Both the position numbers and the translations under genes were made by a program. DNA of 64,000 nt from an uncultured Roseovarius sp. (lineage in GTDB: Bacteria > Pseudomonadota > Alphaproteobacteria > Rhodobacterales > Rhodobacteraceae), in the NCBI GenBank assembly GCA_947499555.1, contig CANMOU010000002.1, positions 62,001-126,000 on the forward strand, written 5' to 3'. Under the pieces are notes generated by a model that was not told the origin of the DNA, searched no databases, and saw only the letters and a list, made by a program, of their open reading frames with translations. Below, one piece after another: positions 23,786-32,713 of the stretch; within the stretch, counting starts at the first letter, position 1, and every line of letters begins with the position of its first letter.

Positions 23786-25231
23786 ATGAGACGGCACCGT
23801 AACGTTAAGATCGTGGCCACGCTGGGGCCAGCCTCGGAAACTTATGAAACGATACGTGCCTTGCACGAAGCAGGTGCCGACGTCTTTCGCCTGAACATGA
23901 GCCATGGCACCCATGACTCAATCCGCGAGAAACACGAGATTATTCGCAAACTCGAAGCTGAACTCGACAGCCCGATTGCCATTCTGGCCGATCTCCAGGG
24001 CCCAAAACTACGCGTGGGAGAGTTCGCCAATGGAGAGGAAGAGCTGGTTGAGGGCGCTTCTTTTCGCATGGACCTCGATAACAAGCCGGGCACCATCGAC
24101 CGCGTGCATCTTCCGCATCCGGAGATTTTCCAGGCGCTGGAGCCGGGTGCGACGCTGCTGGTCAATGACGGGAAAATCCGGCTGAAGGTAAAATCCTGCG
24201 GTGCTGATTTTGCCGAGACCGAAGTGGTTACGGGCGGCACGATTTCCAACCGCAAGGGCGTCAATGTGCCAGATGTTGTGCTGCCGCTGGCGGCGCTGAC
24301 CGATAAAGACCGCGAAGACCTGGAATTTGCGTGTTCATTGGGTGTCGACTGGCTGGCACTCAGCTTCGTGCAACGTCCGCGCGATGTGATCGAAGCAAGC
24401 GCCCTGGTGCGCGACCGCGCGGCGATCATGGTGAAGATCGAAAAGCCCGCCGCAGTGACGGACTTTGACGCCATCCTCGAAGAAGTCGACGGCATCATGG
24501 TGGCGCGTGGTGATCTCGGCGTGGAACTTCCTGTACAGAACGTTCCACCCCTGCAAAAGCGGATGGTCCGCAAGTGCCGTGCGGCGGCCAAGCCTGTGAT
24601 CGTTGCAACGCAGATGCTGGAATCAATGATCGAAAGCCCAATGCCGACACGTGCCGAGGTGTCGGACGTCGCCACGGCAATCTATGAGGGCGCCGATGCC
24701 ATTATGCTGTCTGCGGAATCCGCTGCCGGGGACTATCCGGTCGAGGCGGTCACAACGATGGACAACGTGGCCCGCGAGGTCGAAAGCGACCCCACCTATC
24801 GCGAGGTGATCGAGGCCTCGCGCCGGGCGGTGCGAATTTCTGTCGCCGATGGCATTGTCGCGGCGGCTCGCGAGATCGCCGAGACAACCGACATCAAGGT
24901 GATCTGCTGCTTCACGCAGTCGGGCACGACGGCGCTTTTGACAGCACGCGAACGCCCGCGCGTGCCGATCATCGCCATGACAAACATGCGAGATACGGCA
25001 CGGCGCATGGCGCTGACCTGGGGCGTGAACTGCGTGATGACGCCACAACTCTCACGATTCAAGATGGCCGTGGTCAACGCCGCGAAAGCCGCACGTGAAC
25101 AAGGTTATGCAGAAGCCGATGACCAGATCGTTGTGACGGCGGGTGTGCCCTTCAATGTGCCCGGCACGACCAACATTCTTCGCGTAGCGCCTTGTCAAGA
25201 AAGCTTAATTTATTCCACTGATCCCGAATAA
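23786..25231 (+). CDS. pyk: pyruvate kinase
   Basis: A 481-residue pyruvate kinase converting phosphoenolpyruvate and ADP to pyruvate and ATP. The features are the N-terminal KIVATLGPAS, FRLNMSHG, the active-site MVKIEKPAAV with the catalytic Lys (about 216-225), DGIMVARGDLGVELP (metal and PEP contacts) and EVSDVATAIYEGADAIMLSAESAAGDYPVEAV. The C-terminal domain is complete. AGGACG lies upstream of the ATG. It is followed after 45 bases by a small membrane protein gene and then rpmI-rplT on the same strand. Confidence 0.97.
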   Translation: MRRHRNVKIVATLGPASETYETIRALHEAGADVFRLNMSHGTHDSIREKHEIIRKLEAELDSPIAILADLQGPKLRVGEFANGEEELVEGASFRMDLDNKPGTIDRVHLPHPEIFQALEPGATLLVNDGKIRLKVKSCGADFAETEVVTGGTISNRKGVNVPDVVLPLAALTDKDREDLEFACSLGVDWLALSFVQRPRDVIEASALVRDRAAIMVKIEKPAAVTDFDAILEEVDGIMVARGDLGVELPVQNVPPLQKRMVRKCRAAAKPVIVATQMLESMIESPMPTRAEVSDVATAIYEGADAIMLSAESAAGDYPVEAVTTMDNVAREVESDPTYREVIEASRRAVRISVADGIVAAAREIAETTDIKVICCFTQSGTTALLTARERPRVPIIAMTNMRDTARRMALTWGVNCVMTPQLSRFKMAVVNAAKAAREQGYAEADDQIVVTAGVPFNVPGTTNILRVAPCQESLIYSTDPE

Positions 25232-25276
25232 ACTGGTCTATACTGCCGCAGCGAGCAGCCACGGAGGATCAGTCAA

Positions 25277-25501
25277 ATGGATCCCGACCTTGTTTTCACT
25301 TTGGGCGTCGTCATTGGCGTCTTTTCCCTTCCTGCAATGCTGTCCGCATTTTCAGAGCGCCGCGCGCCTCGTGTCGCGGCCTTAACGGTGATCCTGGCCG
25401 GGGTCATGATCTTGTGGTCCGTGCGGGAAAACCCTGGACGCTATTCTTTGGGCGCTATTCCGGATATCTTCGTGAAGGTTGTTGCCGATTACCTGACCTA
25501 G
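25277..25501 (+). CDS. small membrane protein of unknown function
   Basis: A 74-residue protein with two hydrophobic segments (about residues 5-24 and 33-50) and a short C-terminal tail. ACGGAGGATC provides a good ribosome binding site about nine bases before the ATG. I do not recognise a named family. Position between pyk and rpmI on the same strand, along with clean codon structure and membrane topology, supports a real gene. Confidence 0.7.
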   Translation: MDPDLVFTLGVVIGVFSLPAMLSAFSERRAPRVAALTVILAGVMILWSVRENPGRYSLGAIPDIFVKVVADYLT

Positions 25502-25656
25502 GGATTTGCCGACCACAAAAGTAGCAGCGAAACACCGCACCTGAATCTTCTTGCCATGATTGGCTTCGCGGCGTATACGGCGCGCTCAGTCGCGCGTCCG
25601 GCCAATGTGGCATGCCGAGTCGCGTAAATGATGACCGACCTTTAAAGGAGCCGGAA

Positions 25657-25857
25657 ATGCCCAAGATGAAGACCAAGTCGAGCTGCAAGAAGCGGTTCAA
25701 AGTGACCGCCAATGGCAAGATCAAGACCGCGCAGGCGGGCAAGCGCCATGGCATGATCAAACGCACCAACAAATTCATCCGCAACGCGCGTGGCACCACG
25801 ACGCTGAGCAAGGCTGATGAGCAGATCATCAAGCCGATGATGCCTTATTCGCGCTGA
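25657..25857 (+). CDS. rpmI: 50S ribosomal protein L35
   Basis: A 66-residue highly basic protein of normal L35 length. It opens [20 protein letters not shown] and has [19 protein letters not shown] and the C-terminal MMPYSR. AAAGGAG lies six bases before the ATG at 25657. rplT follows 12 bases later, the usual pair. infC, which often precedes rpmI in other bacteria, is not present here. Confidence 0.98.
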   Translation: MPKMKTKSSCKKRFKVTANGKIKTAQAGKRHGMIKRTNKFIRNARGTTTLSKADEQIIKPMMPYSR

Positions 25858-25869
25858 GGAGTTTGAGAC

Positions 25870-26235
25870 ATGTCGAGAGTTAAAGGTGGAACCGTCACCC
25901 ACGCCCGTCACAAGAAAGTCGTCAAAGCCGCCAAAGGCTATTACGGCCGCCGCAAGAACACCTTCAAGGTGGCGCGGCAAGCCGTCGACAAAGCAAACCA
26001 ATACGCGACACGCGACCGTAAGAACCGCAAGCGGAACTTCCGTGCGCTTTGGATTCAGCGCATCAATGCGGCTGTCCGTGCACATGACGAGGCGCTGACA
26101 TATTCGCGCTTTATCAATGGCCTGACACTTGCCGGCGTCGAAGTGGACCGCAAGGTTCTGGCTGATCTGGCAGTACACGAGCCCGCAGCATTCGCTGCGA
26201 TCGTTGATCAGGCAAAAGGTGCTCTGGCACAATAA
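25870..26235 (+). CDS. rplT: 50S ribosomal protein L20
   Basis: A 121-residue L20, an early-binding 23S rRNA protein needed for large-subunit assembly. The conserved N-terminus with [19 protein letters not shown] and [16 protein letters not shown]-like segment (here [16 protein letters not shown]) and the [11 protein letters not shown] core are intact. GAGGAG precedes the start. A strong terminator lies 26 bases after the stop, separating the pair from the downstream SUKH-like gene and pheS. Confidence 0.98.
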   Translation: MSRVKGGTVTHARHKKVVKAAKGYYGRRKNTFKVARQAVDKANQYATRDRKNRKRNFRALWIQRINAAVRAHDEALTYSRFINGLTLAGVEVDRKVLADLAVHEPAAFAAIVDQAKGALAQ

Positions 26236-26260
26236 AGCCAGTCGCCCGAGGGACAATCAA

Positions 26261-26293
26261 AGCGCCGTTGGTTCAGGCCAGCGGCGTTTTTTT
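26261..26293 (+). terminator. intrinsic terminator after rplT
   Basis: CGCCGTTGG (26263-26271) pairs with CCAGCGGCG (26278-26286) around a 6-base loop with one wobble pair, followed by seven T. It ends the rpmI-rplT transcript. pheS and the genes before it therefore need their own promoter. Confidence 0.92.
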
Positions 26294-26388
26294 GTGTCTG
26301 GTCCTGTTTCCGCCGCTCTTAGGAATTTTCGCAAATCTGCCCAATTTTAATCGCATTTCCATGCGAATCGTTAACGCGAGCCAAAAGG

Positions 26389-26550
26389 ATGGCGGAAAAC
26401 AGAGACTGGGTGAAAGACATGGTCAGAACGATCTTGCAGGGCAATCGGGACGAAAATCGTCTGAGCGAAAAAGCTCTGAAACTTCTTGCAGCACATGATC
26501 GCGAAGTCGAAAGTGCCAAGTCGAAAGACACCACTCTCCTCAATGCATAA
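26389..26550 (+). CDS. short hypothetical reading frame (53 aa)
   Basis: A 53-codon open frame beginning ATG-GCG-GAA with a helical, charged product (NRDENRLSEKALKLLAAHDR in its middle). The AAGG upstream abuts the ATG, so initiation there would be poor; an internal ATG at 26419 is an alternative. I do not recognise it. It lies in an A/T-richer patch between rplT and pheS and may be a remnant of inserted DNA rather than a working gene. Confidence 0.3.
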   Translation: MAENRDWVKDMVRTILQGNRDENRLSEKALKLLAAHDREVESAKSKDTTLLNA

Positions 26551-26601
26551 GCCTGGCGCATGCCTCTGGCCGAAGTCATGGCAATGCCATAACCTGCACG
26601 C

Positions 26602-26685
26602 ATGGACGAAATCGCTCTATTCCGACAAATCGCCCAGAAAAACATCAGCAATGTCGGCCTGATTGGCCAGGTCCTTGCGCGATGA
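26602..26685 (+). CDS. very short reading frame (27 aa) coupled to the SUKH-like gene
   Basis: A 27-codon frame whose TGA overlaps the ATG of the following gene (ATGA), the arrangement of a leader peptide or translationally coupled small protein. The product is IALFRQIAQKNISNVGLIGQ-like. No clear ribosome binding site is seen before its ATG and a stop lies 12 bases upstream. It may be a remnant of a longer gene. Evidence for expression is weak. Confidence 0.25.
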   Translation: MDEIALFRQIAQKNISNVGLIGQVLAR

Positions 26686-27620
26686 GTAGCTCGACTTTCT
26701 CTCAAGAGCTGGAAAAACGCCTCCCTCCAAGTCTGTCATTACCGGCTGTCCTAATCAAAGCCATGGACTGGCTTGAAGCAAATGGCGGCAGGCAAACGGA
26801 ACGCAATGGGAAGAGCCTGGATTTCGAAGATCAGTCTCTTGCGCTTTATCCGATAGACGATTGGACACAACCTGGAACAACCTTGTCTGCTTTCGACTAC
26901 TACGGACCATTTTACCTAAACGGGGGGCCACGGCCCGTTGCCGATGAAGATCAACGGGTGTTCCTTTTTTTGCGCACGGGTGGGGATGGATCTTATGCCG
27001 GTCTGTGGCTCGATGATGCCGGAAAGCAGCAAATCGTGCACCACGGGTCGGGCTCGGGATCGGATTGGTGGGGCGTGATATCAGACGATCCGGCAGATCT
27101 TTTGCGGCTCATTGCCATCGGATACGAAGAACCGGCCTTTCGCGAGATACACACCAAAACGGCCCAAGAAGCCGCGCTTGAAATGGCAGGGTTCGACAGC
27201 CTGTTTGAGATGGCGCATATCATGGCCGAGGCCCAAAGTGCCGGAGCGGAAGACCCAGAAATGTTCCATCGACGGAAAGAGCAGTTGGCACAGGAGTTCG
27301 CGGCAAGGCTCGAACGCGGCGAAGACATTCTCGGCGACACCGCCCCCTGCGTTCCGCCAAAAGCATTCGAGGCTTTCCTTAGGTGCGAGCTTGGCATCGA
27401 CACGCCTGACAGGGCCAGTGATGTCCTAAAGCCGCGGCCAGACCATCAGGACCCCTTCGCTCTCTGGCTTCAGACGATCGCGCCTCCGATGGATGCCGAA
27501 GCGCAAGCGCAGCTTGACGAAATGGTCCGCAACGCAGAGACGATGGCGTCAGATCTGGACGGGATCACGTCAGATCAGGCGCCCACTCTGATGAACCGTC
27601 TCAAAGGTTTGTTCGGCTGA
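26682..27620 (+). CDS. SUKH (SMI1/KNR4)-like hypothetical protein
   Basis: A 312-residue soluble protein. Residues about 10-160 resemble the SUKH/SMI1-KNR4 fold, with [23 protein letters not shown]-like start, [19 protein letters not shown] and a conserved-looking [19 protein letters not shown] helix. The C-terminal half is helical and acidic. SUKH proteins often act as immunity proteins to toxins, but no toxin gene is adjacent. The gene sits between rplT and pheS, where pheS usually follows rplT directly, so it looks inserted. The fold assignment is moderate and the role is unknown. Confidence 0.55.
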   Translation: MSSSTFSQELEKRLPPSLSLPAVLIKAMDWLEANGGRQTERNGKSLDFEDQSLALYPIDDWTQPGTTLSAFDYYGPFYLNGGPRPVADEDQRVFLFLRTGGDGSYAGLWLDDAGKQQIVHHGSGSGSDWWGVISDDPADLLRLIAIGYEEPAFREIHTKTAQEAALEMAGFDSLFEMAHIMAEAQSAGAEDPEMFHRRKEQLAQEFAARLERGEDILGDTAPCVPPKAFEAFLRCELGIDTPDRASDVLKPRPDHQDPFALWLQTIAPPMDAEAQAQLDEMVRNAETMASDLDGITSDQAPTLMNRLKGLFG

Positions 27621-27693
27621 TCGCCCTACGCCGCCTTGCGCTAACGCTTCAGGCGAGGTAACCCGAGCGCGACTATTTTCCAGGTGCATGATC

Positions 27694-28767
27694 ATGGACG
27701 ATCTGAGAGAAAAATACCTTTCCGCAATCGCCAGTGCGAGCGATGAGGCGGCGCTTGAGGATCTGCGCGTGCAGGCCGTGGGCAAAAAGGGCGAAGTCGC
27801 GCTTCAGATGCGCGAGTTAGGCAAGATGACACCCGAAGAGCGGCAGGTCATGGGCCCCAGGCTCAACGCGCTCAAGGATGAGATCAATTCGGCGTTGGTT
27901 GCCAAGAAGGTCGCTCTTGAAGATGCCGCGTTGGATGCGCGCCTGCGCGATGAATGGCTTGACGTAACATTGCCAGCGCGCCCGCAGCGTGAAGGTACGA
28001 TCCATCCCATCAGCCAGGTGACCGAAGAAGTCACGGCAATTTTCTCGGACATGGGATTCTCTGTCGCCGAAGGCCCGCAGATTGAAAGCGACTGGTACAA
28101 CTTCGACGCACTGAACATTCCCTCGCACCACCCGGCGCGAGCCGAGATGGATACATTCTACACTCACCGCGCCGACGGCGATGACCGCCCGCCGCATGTG
28201 TTGCGGACCCACACCTCGCCGGTACAAATCCGGGCCATGCAAGCACAAGGCGCGCCCATTCGGGTGATCGCGCCGGGTCGCGTCTACCGCGCGGATTATG
28301 ACCAGACCCACACGCCCATGTTCCATCAGGTCGAGGGGCTTGCCATCGACAAGGATATCTCGATGGCCAACCTGAAATGGGTGCTGGAAGAGTTTGTGAA
28401 GTCCTTCTTCGAGGTGGACGAGGTCGAGCTGCGCTTTCGCGCCTCGCATTTCCCCTTCACGGAACCCTCCGCCGAGGTTGATATCCGCTGTTCCTGGGAA
28501 GGCGGCACGCTCAAGATTGGTGAAGGCAATGATTGGCTTGAAATTCTGGGGTCGGGCATGGTCCACCCAAAGGTGCTTGAGGCCGGCAATATCGATCCAA
28601 GCCAATGGCAGGGCTTTGCCTTTGGCGTCGGCATCGACCGCATCGCCATGCTGAAATACGGCATCCCCGACCTGCGCGCCTTCTTCGACAGCGACCTGCG
28701 CTGGCTGCGCCACTACGGGTTCGCCGCGCTGGACGTGCCGACACTGCATGGTGGGTTGTCCAGATAG
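27694..28767 (+). CDS. pheS: phenylalanine--tRNA ligase alpha subunit
   Basis: A 357-residue PheRS alpha chain that charges tRNA-Phe as an alpha2beta2 tetramer. It has the N-terminal coiled coil, then [19 protein letters not shown], the motif 2 region [14 protein letters not shown] and [20 protein letters not shown]. Motif 3 is [23 protein letters not shown] chose the ATG at 27694 for ribosome-binding-site spacing; 27688 is also possible. pheT does not follow; a repeat and a BLUF gene come next, and no pheT occurs elsewhere in the window. Confidence 0.96.
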   Translation: MDDLREKYLSAIASASDEAALEDLRVQAVGKKGEVALQMRELGKMTPEERQVMGPRLNALKDEINSALVAKKVALEDAALDARLRDEWLDVTLPARPQREGTIHPISQVTEEVTAIFSDMGFSVAEGPQIESDWYNFDALNIPSHHPARAEMDTFYTHRADGDDRPPHVLRTHTSPVQIRAMQAQGAPIRVIAPGRVYRADYDQTHTPMFHQVEGLAIDKDISMANLKWVLEEFVKSFFEVDEVELRFRASHFPFTEPSAEVDIRCSWEGGTLKIGEGNDWLEILGSGMVHPKVLEAGNIDPSQWQGFAFGVGIDRIAMLKYGIPDLRAFFDSDLRWLRHYGFAALDVPTLHGGLSR

Positions 28768-28783
28768 ACTCCTTAAAAAAAGA

Positions 28784-28806
28784 GGTGGGTTGAAAACCCA
28801 CCCTAC
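28784..28806 (+). repeat. short hairpin repeat after pheS
   Basis: GGTGGGTT (28784-28791) and AACCCACC (28795-28802) form a perfect 8-base stem with a 3-base GAA loop, followed by CTACGG. The stem, 3-base loop and trailing CTACGG match the design of the elements at 20901-21000. This type of GGTGGGTT-AACCCACCCTACGG sequence is, from memory, widely dispersed in Rhodobacteraceae. No T-run follows, so it is not an obvious terminator. Confidence 0.6.
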
Positions 28807-28834
28807 GGTATCCTTCTCGGGCAAGGAGTCCGTC

Positions 28835-29251
28835 ATGCCCCTCATCCAACTCATCTACGCCTCGCAGCCCTTTGGTTTTGATGAGGCGACGCTGGCGGGC
28901 ATTTTGCTTGATGCCCGGCGGTGCAACGAGCGGGATGGTATTACGGGCGCGCTCATCGTGCGGCGAGATTTGTACCTTCAGTTGCTCGAAGGCCCGCAAA
29001 AGGACGTGACAGCCTGTTACGCGCGCATTTGCCGGGATGATCGCCATATCGAGCCAAAGAAGCTTGTCCAACGCAACATCAAGACTCGGCTCTTTCCAGG
29101 CTGGGCAATGCTGGATGACCCCGCGCAGTCCTGGGTCTGGAGCATGGACGACGTGCGCGCAGGCGCCATTGACGAGACCACGGATGACGAGGTTCTGGGC
29201 TTTTTCAACCGTTTGGCCGCGGAAAAGGTGCGCCCCTTTCCCAAGGGGTAA
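28835..29251 (+). CDS. BLUF domain blue-light photoreceptor
   Basis: A 138-residue single-domain BLUF protein, sensing blue light through FAD. The three residues of the photoactive hydrogen-bond network are visible: Tyr8 in LIQLIYAS, Asn31 in RRCNERDGITG and Gln49 in YLQLLEG. The rest (RICRDDRHIEPKKLV, FPGWAMLDD with the semi-conserved Trp) is typical. There is no effector domain, so it must signal by protein contact. GCAAGGAG lies eight bases before the ATG. Neighbours are pheS and a secreted esterase, giving no target. Confidence 0.9.
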   Translation: MPLIQLIYASQPFGFDEATLAGILLDARRCNERDGITGALIVRRDLYLQLLEGPQKDVTACYARICRDDRHIEPKKLVQRNIKTRLFPGWAMLDDPAQSWVWSMDDVRAGAIDETTDDEVLGFFNRLAAEKVRPFPKG

Positions 29252-29329
29252 CAAAGAGTTACGCATTCGTGACATGACATCGGCGGGCCTGTGACTATTT
29301 TCGGTCGCATAGTGTTACGGAGCTTGCAC

Positions 29330-30136
29330 ATGCGTCGCCTAGTCATGATCTGTCTGTGTGTTATCGGCCTTCCAGCGTTTGCCTCGCCCCCATCGGAAAC
29401 CTGCCATGCGCAGGTGCCCTGTGAGATCGGCAAGCGATCCTATCACGTGCTGGAACCGGATGGATGGGATGGCAAAACGCCTTTGCCGGTCTTGATGCAT
29501 TTCCACGGCTGGCAAAGACAGGGCACGCTGATTGTCAAGCATGGGCGGATCGCAGCGGCGACACGCAAACGCGGCGTGCTGCTTGTCGCTCCCAATGGTG
29601 CGCGAAAAACCTGGGATTTCTGGCACCCCGGCACGCCTGACGTGGATTTCGGCCGCGCGGTTCTGGAGGATATCAAGAAACGATATCCGGTGGATGAGAC
29701 CCGTGTATACGTCTCGGGCTACAGCTGGGGCAGCAACATGGCCTGGCGCTTTGTCTGCGAGGACGGTGCCGATGTGACAGCCTTGCTGGCCATTTCTGGT
29801 GTTCTTGATCAGTCTGAAGAGTGCGGCACGGCACCAGGCGAAGTGCGCCAGGTTTACGGCCTGAAAGATACCGTGCTGGAATTCCCGTACGGCCCGGGCG
29901 GCGACACCACTTACCCCGTGCAGCTTTGGCGCGAACGTTTGGGATGCGCGCCAGCGGGCGAAGAAGCCGGTGAATGGCGGATCACGAAACATGATCTCTT
30001 CACTCGCACGGTCTGGGAAGACTGCAGCGAAGGTCGCGTCAGCATTGACATCCACCCACGCGGCCATTTCATCCCGCGCGGATGGATTGCGCGCCAGCTT
30101 GATCAGATTCTGGGCCTGCCTTATTCCTATCCCTGA
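29330..30136 (+). CDS. secreted PHB depolymerase/esterase-like hydrolase (second copy)
   Basis: A 268-residue alpha/beta hydrolase with a signal peptide (residues 1-18, ending FASPP). It is organised like the protein at 5265. The CEIGKRSYHV entry, HFHGW oxyanion region, Ser132 in SGYSWGS, a likely Asp in YGLKDTV and the His in PRGHFIPRGW are present. The nucleophile motif GYSWGS differs from GFSAGG in the other copy, so specificity probably differs. No polymer-binding domain is present. A periplasmic or secreted ester hydrolase is the safe description. Confidence 0.72.
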   Translation: MRRLVMICLCVIGLPAFASPPSETCHAQVPCEIGKRSYHVLEPDGWDGKTPLPVLMHFHGWQRQGTLIVKHGRIAAATRKRGVLLVAPNGARKTWDFWHPGTPDVDFGRAVLEDIKKRYPVDETRVYVSGYSWGSNMAWRFVCEDGADVTALLAISGVLDQSEECGTAPGEVRQVYGLKDTVLEFPYGPGGDTTYPVQLWRERLGCAPAGEEAGEWRITKHDLFTRTVWEDCSEGRVSIDIHPRGHFIPRGWIARQLDQILGLPYSYP

Positions 30137-30206
30137 CCGGTCGCTGGTTCGGCTTGACTTGTCGGTCACTCCGGCTCAGCCTTTCGAAACTTGCGGAGGG
30201 CCTGCC

Positions 30207-31139
30207 ATGAAAGACCAATCAGCTGATAATTTCACCCTGAGGGCACGCCGGGATGGCGGCGGCACACCTCAACTCAATGCCTGGGGGGCCAATTCGGACT
30301 ACGGAACGCTGCGCTCCGTCCTTTTGGGACCTATTGAGAATTACAAATGGTTACAAACATCCTCGGTGTCCAAAAAAACCTTGCGCCGGGGTGTTCCCTT
30401 TGATGCTGATGTCGCGAAGCGGCAGCATGCCGAGATGGTCAGCGCCTATCAAAGCGCTGGTGTTGAGGTGCACACCCACGCACCGGACCCGCATCTGCAT
30501 TACCAGGTTTATGCCCGCGACAGCTCTGTCATGACACCGTTTGGTGCGATCATCACGCACATGGCGCAATGGTGGCGTCGGGGGGAAAATTTCCGCGCAA
30601 TCGAGACCTACCAATCTCTTGGCATCCCGATTTACGATTTTGTCACGGCTGGCACATTCGAAGGCGGGGATTTCAACGTGATCGAACCTGGCTGCGTGTT
30701 GATTGGCTGGGAAGGCGATGAAGGGCGAACCCAAGAACAAGGCGCCCGACAGGTCGCCGGGTGGATGGAGGCCGAAGGCTGGGAAGTGAAGCTGGCCGAT
30801 ATTGACCCTTTTTATGTTCATATTGACCTGATGGTCGTGATGCTCGCCCCCAAACTGGCGGCGGTTTGCACGGATTGCACCGATCCCGACATAGTCGACT
30901 GGCTGCGTGGCAAAGGAATTGAGATTGTCGACGTGCCATTTCAGGAAACCATCGCATTGGGCTGCAATGTCGTGGCCTTAGGAGAAGATCGGGTGCTTCT
31001 GCCGGAAGGGTCAAAGACGCTCAAGGACAAGCTTAAGGCCTTGGGTTTTGCAATATATGATCCCGATCTGAGCATGATCACGCAAGGCGGTGGCGGCGTG
31101 CATTGCATGTGCCAAAGCCTTATCCGCGATCCCGTTTGA
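30207..31139 (+). CDS. dimethylarginine dimethylaminohydrolase/arginine deiminase-like protein
   Basis: A 310-residue guanidine-modifying enzyme superfamily member (beta-propeller pentein fold). Visible are the YARDSSVM segment (about 102-109), EGGDF at 152-156, the catalytic His205 in YVHIDLMV and the nucleophile Cys300 in GGVHCMCQSL. These match DDAH, arginine deiminase and amidinotransferases. Possible reactions are hydrolysis of methylated arginines or of arginine, or amidino transfer. CGGAGGG lies upstream of the ATG at 30207. It is followed on the same strand by a polytopic membrane protein and the ABC importer operon. Confidence 0.82.
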   Translation: MKDQSADNFTLRARRDGGGTPQLNAWGANSDYGTLRSVLLGPIENYKWLQTSSVSKKTLRRGVPFDADVAKRQHAEMVSAYQSAGVEVHTHAPDPHLHYQVYARDSSVMTPFGAIITHMAQWWRRGENFRAIETYQSLGIPIYDFVTAGTFEGGDFNVIEPGCVLIGWEGDEGRTQEQGARQVAGWMEAEGWEVKLADIDPFYVHIDLMVVMLAPKLAAVCTDCTDPDIVDWLRGKGIEIVDVPFQETIALGCNVVALGEDRVLLPEGSKTLKDKLKALGFAIYDPDLSMITQGGGGVHCMCQSLIRDPV

Positions 31140-31235
31140 CTCTCGTGACCCCATATCGGGACGGCCCGACACTGTTCAATCTGAGTAAGGCTTCGCCCCA
31201 TACGACGGGGTATTCTTGACAAGAAAGACGCACGA

Positions 31236-32627
31236 ATGACGCACCGGGTTGTTTTGTGGATTGCTGGTGCGGCACTGCTCTGTCCGTCAAAGGCGGCGGC
31301 CCACGCCGCAGAGCAGGGCTTTGTTCTGCTTTTGCCGACAGACGTCTATATTGCGGCCGGAGTGGCCACTGTCGCATTGACCGTTCTGGTGCTTGCGATG
31401 CTGCCGGCGCAAGCCGGTGAAACCATATTCCGCACCAGGAGTCTTCGCCTGATGCCAAGCGTCAGGCTGCGCCATCTCACCAGCCTCGTCTCGACGGCTA
31501 TTCTCGGATTTCTGATCTGGCGTGGTTTTACAGGTCCGGGCGATCCTTTGTCCAACCCGATGCCGCTTTTTGTCTGGACGGTCTGGTGGGTGGGCCTCGT
31601 GTCCCTGCAGGGGCTCTTCGGAAATCACTGGCGTTGGACAAACCCCTGGACCGGAGCCGCCAAGCTGATGGCATTTGCAACTGGCCTGCGCGCACCCTTC
31701 AGGTATCCACGATGGTTTGGCTCCTGGCCCGGGGTCTTTGTCTTTATGGGCTTCGCTGGATTTCTGCTGACGGATCCGGCACCGGCTGATCCGGCCCGGC
31801 TGGCGGCGTTTGTCGGGTTCTATTGGTACACCGCCTTTCTTGGCCTGGCGCTTTTTGGCCCGGCGTGGCTCTTGCGGGCCGAGGCGTTGACTATGCTGAT
31901 GCGCGCCTATGGCAAAATGGGGATATTTGGACGCGCAAGGGGCCGCCTCGCGATGGGTCTTTGGGGCTGGCAGGCTCTTCGCCAGGCGCCACCCGGCCTT
32001 GGTTTGGCGGTCTTGATCATAGCGCTGCTGGGCACCGGCAGCTTTGACGGGCTAAACGAAACCTTCTGGTGGCTGGGCCAATTGGGCATCAACCCACTTG
32101 AATTCCCCGGCAGATCGGTTGTTGTGGCCCAGAATCTCGTTGGGCTGCTTGCCTCCAACATTGCGCTGATTTCTGTGTTCGCAGGATGCCTTTGGGTCGG
32201 AGACCGCCTGGCAGGTTTGCAACGCTCCTTGCGTGAAACCTTTTGCCTTTATGCCCCTTCGATCCTGCCGATTGCCCTGGGCTACCACATTGCCCATTAT
32301 CTGACGTCTTTCATGGTAGACGGGCAATATGTGATCAAGGTGATCAACGACCCCCTTGGCGACGGATCTGCCTTTCTCGGCCTAAGGGATTTCTACGTGA
32401 CAACCGGGTTCTTCAATACGCCTGCCACAGTGAAAGTGATCTGGCTTAGTCAGGCAGGAGCCGTCGTAGCAGGGCATGTGGTCGCTATCCTTCTGGCCCA
32501 TGCCATCGCAATGCGCGGCGGTGTCGGACGCCGGCAGGCCGTTATTGCACAGGCACCCCTTGCTGCTTTCATGGTGGCTTACACTTTCTTTGGTCTTTGG
32601 CTTCTGGCATCGCCGCGCGGGCTCTAA
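31236..32627 (+). CDS. polytopic membrane protein of unknown function
   Basis: A 463-residue protein with a cleavable-looking N-terminal hydrophobic stretch (ending near KAAAHAAEQG) followed by roughly ten further membrane segments. Loops carry the aromatic-rich motifs WRWTNPWTG and FYWYTAFLGLALFGPAWLLRAEAL. I do not recognise a characterised family. It might be a transporter-like or energy-linked membrane protein. It lies 96 bases after the DDAH-like gene and 86 bases before the ABC substrate-binding protein gene, all on the plus strand, so it may belong to the same metabolic unit. Confidence 0.75.
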   Translation: MTHRVVLWIAGAALLCPSKAAAHAAEQGFVLLLPTDVYIAAGVATVALTVLVLAMLPAQAGETIFRTRSLRLMPSVRLRHLTSLVSTAILGFLIWRGFTGPGDPLSNPMPLFVWTVWWVGLVSLQGLFGNHWRWTNPWTGAAKLMAFATGLRAPFRYPRWFGSWPGVFVFMGFAGFLLTDPAPADPARLAAFVGFYWYTAFLGLALFGPAWLLRAEALTMLMRAYGKMGIFGRARGRLAMGLWGWQALRQAPPGLGLAVLIIALLGTGSFDGLNETFWWLGQLGINPLEFPGRSVVVAQNLVGLLASNIALISVFAGCLWVGDRLAGLQRSLRETFCLYAPSILPIALGYHIAHYLTSFMVDGQYVIKVINDPLGDGSAFLGLRDFYVTTGFFNTPATVKVIWLSQAGAVVAGHVVAILLAHAIAMRGGVGRRQAVIAQAPLAAFMVAYTFFGLWLLASPRGL

Positions 32628-32713
32628 AACACTGGACAAACCCCGTTTTGCTTCGCAGGATTAACCCAAGAAGGCGCTCGACAGCCTCAGATACGCACCA
32701 GGGAGAATTTACG

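Noticed and set aside
31157-31170. Short hairpin TCGGG-ACGG-CCCGA after the DDAH-like gene
   Set aside because: Only five base pairs and no T-run, so not called as a terminator.
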